This document shows, piece after piece, positions 17,631-25,238 of a stretch of 64,000 bases of DNA. The translations under genes were made by a program, and so were the position numbers. The stretch is from Chitinophaga varians (GTDB lineage: Bacteria; Bacteroidota; Bacteroidia; Chitinophagales; Chitinophagaceae), in the NCBI RefSeq assembly GCF_014529945.1, contig NZ_JACVFB010000004.1, positions 434,001-498,000 on the forward strand, written 5' to 3'. Within the stretch, counting starts at the first letter, position 1. Every line of letters starts with the position of its first letter. Under the pieces are notes generated by a model. That model was given only the letters and a program-made list of their open reading frames with translations, was not told the origin of the DNA and did no database searches.

Positions 17631-17878
17631 TCTCCTTCTTTTTTTTGATTGTCCACAATACGAGCTACCCTGTCCCATAGCTCTGTCTCCTGTTCTGTGA
17701 GCAGTTCCGCTCCGGCGCATCCGTAATACTCGTGAAGCTCACGTAGGCACTGAATTGCTTTAGCGTCCTGATGTTCCTGCCATTCTGCACCGGACACAAA
17801 GCCCCTTTTAAATCCGATATTGCCGTTAACTGAGTACATCTGTTCAGCGGCGTCCTGTTTCTGCTTTAGTGTTGTCAT
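17627..17878 (-). CDS. Small phage protein, paralogue of the DUF551 gene N-terminus
   Basis: 83 aa. MTTLKQKQDAAEQMY and FVSGAEW mirror the downstream DUF551 protein, while the C-terminal part (EYYGCAGAELLTEQETELWDR) differs. It overlaps the next start by 4 nt and follows its neighbour after 1 nt. Function unknown. Confidence 0.7.
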   Translation of the reverse strand: MTTLKQKQDAAEQMYSVNGNIGFKRGFVSGAEWQEHQDAKAIQCLRELHEYYGCAGAELLTEQETELWDRVARIVDNQKKEGE

Positions 17879-17879
17879 A

Positions 17880-18062
17880 TTACATTTTTTGAATTTCTTC
17901 TTTTACCTGTTGCCAGTATTCCAATGAATTTCCGATTGGTTTCGCCTTTATGATCTCATCAACCCACATCAGGGCTACTGATTTTTTCCACTCTTGATAG
18001 CGTAGATATTTTCCTAGTTTGTCACAAAGCTCCTGTGCTTTTTCCTTTGGTGTTGGTGTCAT
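17880..18062 (-). CDS. Small helical phage protein
   Basis: 60 aa. The pattern KAQELCDKLGKYL...VALMWVDEIIKA...YWQQVKEEI is recurrent in small proteins of Bacteroidota phages. It overlaps the upstream gene by 41 nt. Function unknown. Confidence 0.65.
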   Translation of the reverse strand: MTPTPKEKAQELCDKLGKYLRYQEWKKSVALMWVDEIIKAKPIGNSLEYWQQVKEEIQKM

Positions 18063-18306
18063 TCACTTTCAGTTTTTCGAGTGAGTTAATAATCTGCTGC
18101 TCGGTGAAGCCCATCTGTTTTAACATCAGGCGAACGCTCAATCCTAAGTACCATGATTCATCATGCCCTTGATAAGCTTCTATTTTTACGACGTAATCGC
18201 AGAACATCTGTGCTATCTCTTCGGCGGCTTCAGCTTTATTGTCAATGCCAAAATCATCACAGACGCATAAACGATCAGCCAATATTTGATATACTTTTTC
18301 AGTCAT
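18022..18306 (-). CDS. Small hypothetical phage protein
   Basis: 94 aa, acidic and helical, with no recognisable domain. It overlaps the upstream gene by 8 nt (ATGA-type junction) and belongs to the early operon. Confidence 0.65.
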   Translation of the reverse strand: MTEKVYQILADRLCVCDDFGIDNKAEAAEEIAQMFCDYVVKIEAYQGHDESWYLGLSVRLMLKQMGFTEQQIINSLEKLKVNDTNTKGKSTGAL

Positions 18307-18649
18307 CGTTTTTGATTTTTAGTGAGAGTGGTTCCGGTTTGAGTTTTTCCCACACCTCTGTGAAGATGCTGTCGATCTCATCTGCGGACAACACCTGAAG
18401 CTGTGCTTCTTTTACCAGTGCTTTGCGACCCTCCGGGAAGCTGGCCCGTCTAAAGTCCCATCCGTCTGTGTCGATAATGTTATCCCATTTCGTTGACCCC
18501 CTTTTGCGGGCATGCACTATAAGGGTATATTCACCGTAGGTAGCGACCCCGTGATTCGGGTTAGATGAGCCTCTAAGCGTGGCAGTAGCCCTTAACCTTG
18601 TACCGTCTTCTCGAATGAATGTCTTTTCTATTTCGTATTTGTTTTGCAT
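18299..18649 (-). CDS. Hypothetical phage protein
   Basis: 116 aa. Beta-rich N-terminus (RLRATATLRG, GEYTLIVHARKR) and helical C-terminus (ADEIDSIFTEVWEKL). No recognised domain. Its start follows a GC-rich boundary hairpin. Confidence 0.65.
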   Translation of the reverse strand: MQNKYEIEKTFIREDGTRLRATATLRGSSNPNHGVATYGEYTLIVHARKRGSTKWDNIIDTDGWDFRRASFPEGRKALVKEAQLQVLSADEIDSIFTEVWEKLKPEPLSLKIKNDD

Positions 18650-18656
18650 ATCATTG

Positions 18657-18671
18657 CCGGTGGCCGACCGG
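18657..18671. repeat. GC-rich boundary hairpin
   Basis: CCGGT-GGCCG-ACCGG directly before the gene starting at 18649. One of a family of similar hairpins at early gene junctions. Confidence 0.5.
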
Positions 18672-18722
18672 TGCGGTTTTTGTCTTATACGATCTACAGG
18701 TAAAAAAGTACTATGTAGACGG

Positions 18723-18915
18723 TTATTTAGCTTCAGTGCTTGCCTCCTGTTCCGGTATTACTTCGCAGTCTGATTTGAGGATATAGTATCCTGTAATTCC
18801 TTCAAAAAAGAAATATTCATCACCTTTCCAATTAAGCGTAACTTCAAACGTTTCACCTACATGTTTTTTGTACCAGTAACTTTTCTTCGGAATATTTAAC
18901 TATTCTTACTTTCAT
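18723..18915 (-). pseudogene. Small beta-rich phage gene, apparently frameshifted
   Basis: A protein-like frame (KKSYWYKKHVGETFEVTLN, then GDEYFFFEGITGYYILKS) ends at TAA 18723. Its own frame has a stop just upstream near 18897, but the adjacent frame offers ATG 18915 (MKVRIV). A one-base excess in an A run near 18895-18898 would join them as MKVRIVNIPKKSY. Either a real indel, a sequencing error or a recoding event. Function unknown. Confidence 0.45.
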
Positions 18916-19210
18916 CGCCTGCCGCCTCCTTACCGGATTCCGGGATCAGACCGCGTTCAGTCATCATAGTCTTCATTCTACCATTAACGTAAAAACTCAT
19001 TCCCCATTTAGCCCCTTCGCCATACCCTGTAGAAAATGCATTTGCCATGTGCTTAACGGCGATGCGGGCATCTGGCAAATGGTCACTTATTCGCCACTCA
19101 CGCGCCTCCACGTGATATTGTTCCCAGCTGATTGTTGGTTCAAATTTCTTACTTTTGGCTTTTGCCATTTCTTCCGCTATCTCGCGGACAAGTTTCTCGT
19201 GATTATTCAT
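18896..19210 (-). CDS. Hypothetical phage protein
   Basis: 104 aa. Helical, with MAKAKSKKFEPTISWEQYH and GYGEGAKWGMSF. It overlaps the upstream gene by 8 nt. No recognised domain. Confidence 0.65.
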   Translation of the reverse strand: MNNHEKLVREIAEEMAKAKSKKFEPTISWEQYHVEAREWRISDHLPDARIAVKHMANAFSTGYGEGAKWGMSFYVNGRMKTMMTERGLIPESGKEAAGDESKNS

Positions 19211-19565
19211 ATATCAATTGAATGTCAGTTGGTTTATAATATTTTTTCCTTGAAAATGCCTTGTTCAACTCGGAAGTGATAGTGGTAAAATCTACGGTGG
19301 CAGCAATGTCAATCAGTTCTCCGTTTTCATCTCCCACCTCTTCTTGACCTTCTAAATATTCGCTAAGCAATTCGAACAGCAATTCGCCGTCAATAGAAAA
19401 TGTATGTAATTCTCTTTCACAGATTACTATATTGCTTCCGTCGAAGTAATTTTCTTTCATTTCTTCTATTCTCATTAATCGACCATCATCTCCTTGGAAT
19501 ATACCATAATCTGCACAGTGCGTGTAACCTTGTTCAATCGCCTGCTTAATTGTTAACTTATTCAT
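19203..19565 (-). CDS. Hypothetical phage protein
   Basis: 120 aa. N-terminus LTIKQAIEQGYTHCADYGIF, then an acidic middle. No recognised domain. It overlaps its neighbours by 8 nt at each side, indicating translational coupling. Confidence 0.65.
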   Translation of the reverse strand: MNKLTIKQAIEQGYTHCADYGIFQGDDGRLMRIEEMKENYFDGSNIVICERELHTFSIDGELLFELLSEYLEGQEEVGDENGELIDIAATVDFTTITSELNKAFSRKKYYKPTDIQLIYE

Positions 19566-19797
19566 TGGTTTGGCCCTCCTGTGCCGCGATCCTTTTGTTC
19601 ATAGCGACACTATTTTCACACTGGGTAATAGCATGGTCAATTTTATCATCCGGCATGTTGTCAACAACTTCGGCGATGCTCGAGTAAATTAGCCGTCCAG
19701 AATACATGCGGATGAAGACGTTTTGTTGTCCTTCCGTGCATTGTTCCAGAAGTTCCTTTATTATTCTACGGCCTGCGCTGGCAAATGTTTGGTTCAT
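19558..19797 (-). CDS. Small hypothetical phage protein
   Basis: 79 aa, helical. EGQQNVFIRMYS resembles short helical proteins of temperate phage early regions. Preceded by a GC-rich hairpin. Function unknown. Confidence 0.62.
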   Translation of the reverse strand: MNQTFASAGRRIIKELLEQCTEGQQNVFIRMYSGRLIYSSIAEVVDNMPDDKIDHAITQCENSVAMNKRIAAQEGQTNE

Positions 19798-19803
19798 TTT
19801 TCT

Positions 19804-19819
19804 CCGGCCTCCCTGCCGG
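19804..19819. repeat. GC-rich boundary hairpin
   Basis: CCGGC-CTCCCT-GCCGG just before the gene starting at 19797. CCTCCCTGCCGGT within it recurs at 20033. Confidence 0.45.
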
Positions 19820-19884
19820 TGGATTTACATTTACACTTAATTAACATTTGGAACGTTTTATCAATGTACCTTTCAGAAAAAACT

Positions 19885-20019
19885 ATGACAGTGTTTATTA
19901 TCGAAAAGGCAACTAACAAAGTGGTTCACACTATTGAATGTAAGGGCGATCCCTTTAGAGTTCAACGAGGGATCAATATCAACCTGGATCATACCAAGTA
20001 TTACACTGTTGTTGATTAG
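19885..20019 (+). CDS. Tiny rightward protein inside the leftward operon
   Basis: 44 aa from ATG 19885 (an in-frame ATG at 19864 is possible). The sequence MTVFIIEKATNKVVHTI...HTKYYTVVD alternates hydrophobic and polar residues like a small beta fold. It lies opposite to the surrounding genes in a gap between two of them. Function unknown. Confidence 0.45.
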   Translation: MTVFIIEKATNKVVHTIECKGDPFRVQRGININLDHTKYYTVVD

Positions 20020-20039
20020 GTATTACTGGGGACCTCCCT

Positions 20040-20056
20040 GCCGGTAACCGACCGGC
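20040..20056. repeat. GC-rich boundary hairpin
   Basis: GCCGGT-AACCG-ACCGGC with TTTAA following on the plus strand. It lies between the stops of 19885-20019 and 20065-20559. Confidence 0.5.
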
Positions 20057-20064
20057 GGCGGGGT

Positions 20065-20559
20065 TTAATGTTTAGTGGTGCTCCGTGTGAAAGATTTGCG
20101 CAGTATCTCCATCTGTTGCAGGTGGTCAATGTAAGTCGGGTCGCGCGCTATCCATGCAGCTTTGACTTCTTCTTCAACATGCTGGTACTTCTCATAACTA
20201 TAGTGTATCCACTCATTGCTGGGAAGCGGGCGAATGACTGATTGAGGGCCGGGATATATGCTTTTGTGTCCGTGACGAGGTGACCCACCATTAAGAACCT
20301 TGTTGAGTCCCATGCCATCAGAGTTGTCCAGATAAAACACCTCTCTTTTGTATATCACCCTTACGGCCTGCCTTTTCTGCCCAATAAAAGGCACAAACCA
20401 CAGATATCGTTTGCCGGTAAAAGCTGGTTGTTTCGTAAAGTGCTGTTTCATCTCTTCTGGTTCATCGCCGACGGTGATTTCGACCACTTCAAATCTGGCA
20501 GGCTCCCCGTTCCAGTATCCGGGGTGGCCTATTTGTAATTTTGATTCTTCTTTTTTCAT
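20065..20559 (-). CDS. Hypothetical phage protein
   Basis: 164 aa. Beta-rich N-terminal two thirds (GKRYLWFVPFIGQKRQAVRVIYKREVFYLDN spans about 47-78) and a helical tail. No recognised domain. The start follows a GC-rich hairpin with no obvious RBS. Confidence 0.68.
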   Translation of the reverse strand: MKKEESKLQIGHPGYWNGEPARFEVVEITVGDEPEEMKQHFTKQPAFTGKRYLWFVPFIGQKRQAVRVIYKREVFYLDNSDGMGLNKVLNGGSPRHGHKSIYPGPQSVIRPLPSNEWIHYSYEKYQHVEEEVKAAWIARDPTYIDHLQQMEILRKSFTRSTTKH

Positions 20560-20564
20560 CTTTT

Positions 20565-20583
20565 ACCGGGTGCCGGAGCCGGT
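20565..20583. repeat. GC-rich boundary hairpin
   Basis: ACCGG-9 nt-CCGGT, between the stop at 20589 and the ATG at 20559. Confidence 0.5.
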
Positions 20584-20588
20584 GCGGT

Positions 20589-20687
20589 TTAATTGTTACG
20601 GGTTACCGTAAAATGCTCTGAAATACATGTTTTAACTTTACTGTGGTTCGGAGAAAGGCCAAATGGCTCATACATAATCTTAAGCAT
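20589..20687 (-). CDS. 32-aa small protein
   Basis: Short frame from ATG 20687 (MLKIMYEPFGLSPNHSKVK...TRNN) to TAA 20589, exactly filling the gap between two boundary hairpins, which is how its neighbours are organised. Support is positional only. Confidence 0.4.
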   Translation of the reverse strand: MLKIMYEPFGLSPNHSKVKTCISEHFTVTRNN

Positions 20688-20693
20688 TGTGAT

Positions 20694-20715
20694 CAGCTGG
20701 GTGTCTACCCAGCTG
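20694..20715. terminator. 9-bp perfect hairpin
   Basis: CAGCTGGGT-GTCT-ACCCAGCTG, followed on the plus strand by a T-rich run. It separates the 32-aa gene from the next leftward gene. Confidence 0.55.
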
Positions 20716-20721
20716 GTATTT

Positions 20722-20943
20722 TCAATACTTGCCCCTCCAATCATCGCAGGTAGCTGACTTCTTTACCGCGAAACCACCGAGTCCACAACGAAGATTCGAC
20801 TCAGAAGTCCACGTGTGCGTTTGGTCCCACTTGCCTGAGTGTGTTTTTGTTTCGCTGGTGAAATGCCGGCAGTTTACACATGTCGACGGTATCGGCTTCG
20901 GGTTATACCCCTGTGCTTCTTTTGCTTGTTGTACTTTGCTCAT
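20722..20943 (-). CDS. Small Cys-rich, probably zinc-binding protein
   Basis: 73 aa with CVNCRHF, LRCG and a late Cys (ATCDDWRG), a possible four-Cys metal site. Function unknown. It lies in the early operon next to a MazG-like gene. Confidence 0.62.
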   Translation of the reverse strand: MSKVQQAKEAQGYNPKPIPSTCVNCRHFTSETKTHSGKWDQTHTWTSESNLRCGLGGFAVKKSATCDDWRGKY

Positions 20944-20953
20944 TGGATTTTAT

Positions 20954-21205
20954 TTAACATAGTTCTCTGATGAAACGTATGGCCATGGCTGCCACCTGGA
21001 TGGCCTCTTTCTTCATGGTTTCACGGTCGCTGTCCTTTTTTACCTCGTCCCAAAGCTCGTCTACCTCTTCTTTCAAAACAGCAAACCCTTCATGAGGACT
21101 ATGAAATGGATTTTCACCGTGTTTAGCTTTAGCTTTCGACAGTTCATCGTCTATCGCCTCAGCGATGTTGTTGCCTATTCTGGGTAAATAAATTGGATAT
21201 GACAT
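20954..21205 (-). CDS. MazG-like nucleotide pyrophosphohydrolase
   Basis: 83 aa. The helical signature HEGFAVLKEEVDELWDEVKK...EAIQVAAMAIRFIREL matches the all-alpha NTP-PPase (MazG-like) fold, with EEVDE as the metal-binding EExxD-type motif. Such phage enzymes hydrolyse NTPs or alarmone-related nucleotides; the substrate here is unknown. Confidence 0.78.
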   Translation of the reverse strand: MSYPIYLPRIGNNIAEAIDDELSKAKAKHGENPFHSPHEGFAVLKEEVDELWDEVKKDSDRETMKKEAIQVAAMAIRFIRELC

Positions 21206-21222
21206 TTTGATTTTCGTTTTAT

Positions 21223-21245
21223 ACCACCTTACGGGGCGGCGGGTG
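21223..21245. repeat. GC-rich boundary repeat
   Basis: CACC...GGGTG flanking a G/C-rich core between the genes starting at 21205 and ending at 21248. Confidence 0.35.
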
Positions 21246-21247
21246 AA

Positions 21248-21451
21248 TTAATTGCCCTGAGGCATTTCAGGACATTTCCTTAACCATGTAAGCGCCTCAT
21301 TTAATTTGTCGAGCAGGACGCTTTGTTCCACAGAAGGGGACTGCGCAAAAATGTCTTCGTGTTTTGCGACCAGTTGTTCCAGTTTTTTTTCGGAATCTTT
21401 GAAATCATGTGGTTCACATGTAACTGCTGTGTTTTGTGTTTCTGTATTCAT
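21248..21451 (-). CDS. Small two-helix hypothetical protein
   Basis: 67 aa. The segments EKKLEQLVAKHEDIF and VLLDKLNEALTWLRKC predict a helical hairpin. No recognised family. Early operon. Confidence 0.6.
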   Translation of the reverse strand: MNTETQNTAVTCEPHDFKDSEKKLEQLVAKHEDIFAQSPSVEQSVLLDKLNEALTWLRKCPEMPQGN

Positions 21452-21462
21452 TTTATTTAGTT

Positions 21463-21474
21463 GCCCTTCCGGGC
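21463..21474. repeat. GC-rich boundary hairpin
   Basis: GCCC-TTCC-GGGC, directly adjoining the TAA (21479-21481) of the methylase gene. Confidence 0.4.
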
Positions 21475-21478
21475 CGGT

Positions 21479-22036
21479 TTAAAAAAGCGTTGGTAATTGT
21501 TGTTTATCTTTTAGATCATACACAATAAACTGCGTTGGTCCAGTGAATCCTTTCTGTAGCTGCAGCACGCAAGTCTGTATCCTGGCGTATTGAAATGTTT
21601 TTCGGGGCAACGCTGTCACTGATATCAGGCCGTAGGATTTAAGGTGCCGCAGCCGAACATCTGAATCAGAAATTGTGAACCACGGCATCAATGCTATTAC
21701 ATTGTCGCTCATTTCCATGTTTTCTGTTAGGATCTTATAACCTAATCGCATCCCATATTTTGAGAAATCTCCCTCCGCATTATCCAAGTAGGCATATTTT
21801 GCAGAAAATGGCGGATTCAGTACAGCGGCGTCCCAGCGGTCAGGAGGAAGTAAGAAATAGTCCTCCGGTGCTGTAACCTGGTAGCCGGACCTTTCCAGCT
21901 CCCGAACTATGTTGCCGATACCGGGCGTTGGTTCCAGGACAGTTGTTATACCAGCAGGTAAAAGACTTACCATATATTTCGCAACCTCTACTGGCGTCTG
22001 AAAGTCAATACCTTTCTGATCTTTTGTTAGTTCCAT
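21479..22036 (-). CDS. N6-adenine DNA methyltransferase
   Basis: 185 aa. SAM-binding motif I VLEPTPGIGNIVREL (about 34-48) and catalytic motif IV LNPPF (about 73-77, the NPPF type for adenine-N6). No target-recognition domain of large size is visible, so it is an orphan phage methylase that may protect phage DNA from restriction or mark replication (inference). Confidence 0.85.
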   Translation of the reverse strand: MELTKDQKGIDFQTPVEVAKYMVSLLPAGITTVLEPTPGIGNIVRELERSGYQVTAPEDYFLLPPDRWDAAVLNPPFSAKYAYLDNAEGDFSKYGMRLGYKILTENMEMSDNVIALMPWFTISDSDVRLRHLKSYGLISVTALPRKTFQYARIQTCVLQLQKGFTGPTQFIVYDLKDKQQLPTLF

Positions 22037-22186
22037 TGGTTCACTTTACGTTGTTTCATAATTTGTTGTACATTTTTATATCCATGTTTTCTATTCAGGC
22101 TGTCAATTTGTGTTCATTTTATTCATTAATAGCCGTTCATTTGTCAGTAGTTTGTTTCTGGCGTAGATTGATCGGAATTTTTAGTC

Positions 22187-22390
22187 ATGGTTCAATCAAT
22201 AGTTATCACCGACGTACCAGGGAATCTACAGCAATCTGTAAATAGTGCTTTGATGACAATTCAGAGCGCAGCTAACGGCCTTCATTTAGAAATACTTTCA
22301 ATGTCACAGTGCAACTCTAAAATGGATAGAATGGGAGTGCCCAAAGAGACGATTACTGTCACAATCGTTTATGATTTTAAATCATCTTAG
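22187..22390 (+). CDS. Small rightward beta-alpha-beta protein
   Basis: 67 aa. SIVITDVPGNLQQSVNSAL...LHLEILSMSQC...ETITVTIVYDF suggests a strand-helix-strand-strand fold resembling Cse60-like small proteins (weak likeness). It is opposite to the flanking genes and ends overlapping the convergent nuclease gene by 4 nt. Function unknown. Confidence 0.5.
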   Translation: MVQSIVITDVPGNLQQSVNSALMTIQSAANGLHLEILSMSQCNSKMDRMGVPKETITVTIVYDFKSS

Positions 22391-22836
22391 CCTGCAACCA
22401 GCTTTTCGAGTTCTGCGATAACAGTTTTGTAGTTATTGACGGTGAACCGGATCACACGCCAACCTTCGGCGGTTGCCAGGTTGTATTTTTCGGTATCCTT
22501 CGTGTAGCCGGCAAGGGTGGTGTGTCCGCTCTTTTCGCTCATCAGGCCTTCGTACTCTATGCCGATTTTATGGTCCGGAATAGCGAAGTCAAAGCGGAAT
22601 CGGCGTGAGGGGGAGAAACGAAGCTCATCGACCACACGGATGCCGGTATGGAGCGACCATGCCGCCAGCTGGCCCCACATCCACTGTGCCTGATGGCATT
22701 TTTCACCCGGTAGCGGCATGTTGGCCTTCTTCTTCACCGGCTGCTCCAACTCCCTGATTACCGCCGCGTTTAAACCTGCTACGGTAGACGCCTTTAGCTC
22801 GCTCAGCGTAATATGCCCTTTCGATTTCCGTTTCAT
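22387..22836 (-). CDS. PD-(D/E)XK-type phage endonuclease-like protein
   Basis: 149 aa from ATG 22836. The core RFRFDFAIPDHKIGIEYEG fits the D...ExE/K arrangement of VSR/DUF559-like restriction-fold nucleases, followed by AEGWRVIRFT. The N-terminal tail is Lys-rich. It could act on recombination or replication intermediates (inference from phage early position). The start overlaps the upstream gene by 134 nt. Confidence 0.65.
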   Translation of the reverse strand: MKRKSKGHITLSELKASTVAGLNAAVIRELEQPVKKKANMPLPGEKCHQAQWMWGQLAAWSLHTGIRVVDELRFSPSRRFRFDFAIPDHKIGIEYEGLMSEKSGHTTLAGYTKDTEKYNLATAEGWRVIRFTVNNYKTVIAELEKLVAG

Positions 22837-22984
22837 CTGGCACGATTGTGATTGTGTATGTTTTGTCCTGCAGGTGGTGGGTGGTGATCCAGTAAAGGAG
22901 GATACGGTCCCGGTGCTGGTCGTTCTGATACTGCTCATAGCCGGCCAACTCGTCACTGATGAGAAGCTTTACAATGCCTCGCAT
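22703..22984 (-). CDS. Hypothetical phage protein overlapping the nuclease gene
   Basis: 93 aa from ATG 22984. RDRILLYWITTHHLQDKTYTIT looks coding. The last 45 codons are in another frame over the nuclease N-terminus and are of lower complexity (GAAGEEEGQHAATG). The 3' part may be tolerated overlap. Function unknown. Confidence 0.5.
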   Translation of the reverse strand: MRGIVKLLISDELAGYEQYQNDQHRDRILLYWITTHHLQDKTYTITIVPDETEIERAYYAERAKGVYRSRFKRGGNQGVGAAGEEEGQHAATG

Positions 22985-23757
22985 AGCGCCGGGAATTTCG
23001 CCGGGCGGCCGGTTGTGGACAGTACTCTGAAGGAAATGACCCACACCCAGGGATTGGTGCCCCATGATTCGGCACCGTTGATCTTTGACCACAACTTCCG
23101 GTATGCATCAACAGGGTTTACTTCCCAATCATGCCATTGCCATCCCTCCGCACCAGGCAGGCCATCAGATTCTGGGAGGCCGTATTTCCATGTAGGGGAT
23201 ATAGCGTGTTTTAAACAATAAGCGTGATCTTTTGAGACGCAGGCGAACCCTTCGGAAATAACATCGCCTTTGCTGATATCCTGCACCAGCTCGACGCGGA
23301 TATCGGTCACCTGCAGCCATATCCGGGCGGCCACTTTCGGCATGAAGCGGGGAGACTTCCAAGGTGGTGTCAAAAAATTTGGATGATCGTCTTCCAGTTC
23401 GGGCCTGTGCCAATCTGGTATGTCGGGTCCAGCTTTATAGAAATACCGATCGGAGCCTATTCTGGTTTCATTCTCGTCAATCATGTGTCCTTTTATCCAT
23501 GTTTCTTTCACATAAAGGATGTTTCCAGGCTGTCCGTATGGACACAATAGTGCATATCCATTTTGCCAAGGAGAATGAAGAAAACATTTTTTAAACATGT
23601 GTTTGTGATCACCGGAATACACATATCCACTTTCTTCATCAATTATTGGTTGCGGCTTAACGATCCGCCGTGTATGCGTCTTCCGGCCTTCGAGTATTGC
23701 CCGGACCATATCGCCGGAAAAAAGAATTGGACGCTCTTTAGTTGTTTTACTTTCCAT
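22969..23757 (-). CDS. ASCH-like phage protein
   Basis: 262 aa. N-terminus ERPILFSGDMVRAILEGRKTHTRR and NILYVKETW are the signature of a widespread phage protein related to ASCH/PUA-like RNA-binding folds; WVWVISF marks the usual end. About 18 extra residues follow. Known members are often labelled morphogenetic or hypothetical. Function unknown. Confidence 0.72.
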   Translation of the reverse strand: MESKTTKERPILFSGDMVRAILEGRKTHTRRIVKPQPIIDEESGYVYSGDHKHMFKKCFLHSPWQNGYALLCPYGQPGNILYVKETWIKGHMIDENETRIGSDRYFYKAGPDIPDWHRPELEDDHPNFLTPPWKSPRFMPKVAARIWLQVTDIRVELVQDISKGDVISEGFACVSKDHAYCLKHAISPTWKYGLPESDGLPGAEGWQWHDWEVNPVDAYRKLWSKINGAESWGTNPWVWVISFRVLSTTGRPAKFPALCEAL

Positions 23758-24097
23758 TCCTTGGTAGTTTGAATCCTAATAATTCAGCTGCTTTGCTGTT
23801 TTCTTCAACCCAGATCAGGTTACAATGTGTGCATGCAGGAACCATTTCATTGGTGTTAAGGAGCCTCTCTGTCGTAGCCTTGCCCCGCTTATGATGCATT
23901 CCGGTCGCATACCTTTGACACCCCTGAGCTTTGATCTCACATTCTTTACCCTGCCAAAGAGGCTTGGTGAGTTTGTAATACTCCCGGTTGATCGCCGCCC
24001 GCTTGTCGCTGAATGGTTTTATCTTCCTCACTTTCTTTTCCTTGACCGGCTTGCCCTCGTTTTTGATGCGACGCCGGTATTCCAGGTAAGATTCCAT
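23747..24097 (-). CDS. HNH-like zinc-ribbon nuclease
   Basis: 116 aa. The basic N-terminus is followed by CEIKAQGC, MHHKRGKATTERLL and ACTHCNLIWVEEN, i.e. Cys-x-Cys, His-His, Cys-x2-Cys with downstream Asn/Glu, the layout of HNH/NinG-like phage nucleases. A role in recombination or packaging is inferred. It overlaps the ASCH-like gene by 11 nt. Confidence 0.7.
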   Translation of the reverse strand: MESYLEYRRRIKNEGKPVKEKKVRKIKPFSDKRAAINREYYKLTKPLWQGKECEIKAQGCQRYATGMHHKRGKATTERLLNTNEMVPACTHCNLIWVEENSKAAELLGFKLPRNGK

Positions 24098-24115
24098 ACT
24101 TAACAGATTTTCAGG

Positions 24116-24367
24116 TTACTCTATTGCTTTTTTAATGTCGGTGTTCAGTAGCCTGTCGATGGTTTGGTTGAAATATCGGGCAACGGCACTTAATGTGTTA
24201 TATCCTGGCGTTCCGTTACCGAGCTCCCACTGTGCGTATCGCTGGCGCGAGATATCCAAGTCCACAGAAACATCTTCCCGGCTAAGGCCCATCGTCTCAC
24301 GTAGGAAGCGGATGTTTTTAGCAAAATTTTCTCTCGGTGTCATATTATCCATTTTGTTCGTTTGCAA
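24116..24367 (-). CDS. XRE-family HTH regulator
   Basis: 83 aa. HTH: IRFLRETMGLSREDVSVDL and ISRQRYAQWELGNGTPGYNTL. The start may be ATG 24352 (residue 6). It sits mid-operon, so it may be a second regulator (Cro-like or antirepressor) besides the divergent repressor at 32.7 kb. Confidence 0.82.
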   Translation of the reverse strand: MQTNKMDNMTPRENFAKNIRFLRETMGLSREDVSVDLDISRQRYAQWELGNGTPGYNTLSAVARYFNQTIDRLLNTDIKKAIE

Positions 24368-25238
24368 TAGCGTTTAACGCCTCAATCCTGACCGTCTCCC
24401 TTTTGCCGTAGTCCACGACCGCTGTCCAAAGTCTTTCTTCCTGCTGCCATTCCTTACCCTCTTTTACCAGTAGCTCGTATAGGCGTCGGCCTTCTTTGGT
24501 GGGTGAAATGACCAGGGCTTCTTTCATTTCCAGTGCGTAGGCCTCGCGGCAGTCTTCCAGTACTTGCCACCTTTCGGGACCGGTAAGTGTGATCATTTTG
24601 TTTCTAAAAAGCCAGTCGTATACACAGGTGGTTATGAAGGATGCCTTCAGGATGCCATTACGGGCGTTATTTTTGATCTTCTCCCATTCGTCTGACCAAT
24701 CTGTTTCACCGGGAGGTAAGGCCGGTAATTCGGCCTCGTTTGCCCGTTTTTGTGATTCCAGTTCAGAGAGATGCTGCCGTTTGCCTAAATACTCGCAGAT
24801 GGCATCGTCGATTAATGACAGGTTCAATGCTTTTCCCCAATCCTTGATCTTCGTTCCGTAGGTGCGCATTGCATACTCGAACTCATCGGGATTTATGTTC
24901 TGGTAGTCATCAATAGCCTTTTTTCGTAGCTGGTCTGTCAATATGGTCACATATGCGTCGTCTTCCGCCAATTGCCAGCCGGTTATAACGGCTGTTTTTA
25001 GGATAAGCGCTTCGATGATGGTATGCAGCTCTGTATCGGTATAGTTGCCAAACCGTTTCGAATTATACTTCATCTGAAGTACCCGCTGTTCCTCCGGGAG
25101 AAAACTGTTGAAGGTTGTTCCTAAGTCTATCTGCAAGGATTGCAAAACCTCCACTTTTACCGGTAAATGCTCCTTTGTTTCCTCCGCTGGTTCCGCTTGG
25201 AGGTGGTTTGTTGCCTGTTGTAGTTGCTTTTCGTTCAT
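24345..25238 (-). CDS. Phage replication-region protein of unknown function
   Basis: 297 aa from ATG 25238, or 242 aa from ATG 25073. The latter overlaps the upstream stop by 11 nt and is the conventional choice. The middle (ADDAYVTILTDQL...WGKALNLSLIDDAICEYLGKR) recurs in Bacteroidota phages beside DnaD-like genes. The first 55 codons of the long form overlap the DnaD-like gene in another frame but look protein-like. Function unknown. Confidence 0.65.
   Translation of the reverse strand: MNEKQLQQATNHLQAEPAEETKEHLPVKVEVLQSLQIDLGTTFNSFLPEEQRVLQMKYNSKRFGNYTDTELHTIIEALILKTAVITGWQLAEDDAYVTILTDQLRKKAIDDYQNINPDEFEYAMRTYGTKIKDWGKALNLSLIDDAICEYLGKRQHLSELESQKRANEAELPALPPGETDWSDEWEKIKNNARNGILKASFITTCVYDWLFRNKMITLTGPERWQVLEDCREAYALEMKEALVISPTKEGRRLYELLVKEGKEWQQEERLWTAVVDYGKRETVRIEALNAIANEQNG

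Noticed and set aside
21248-21451. Resemblance of the 67-aa two-helix protein to Acb2/Tad-type small anti-defence proteins
   Set aside because: Only size and helical-hairpin prediction agree; the conserved motifs I recall for those families are not present.
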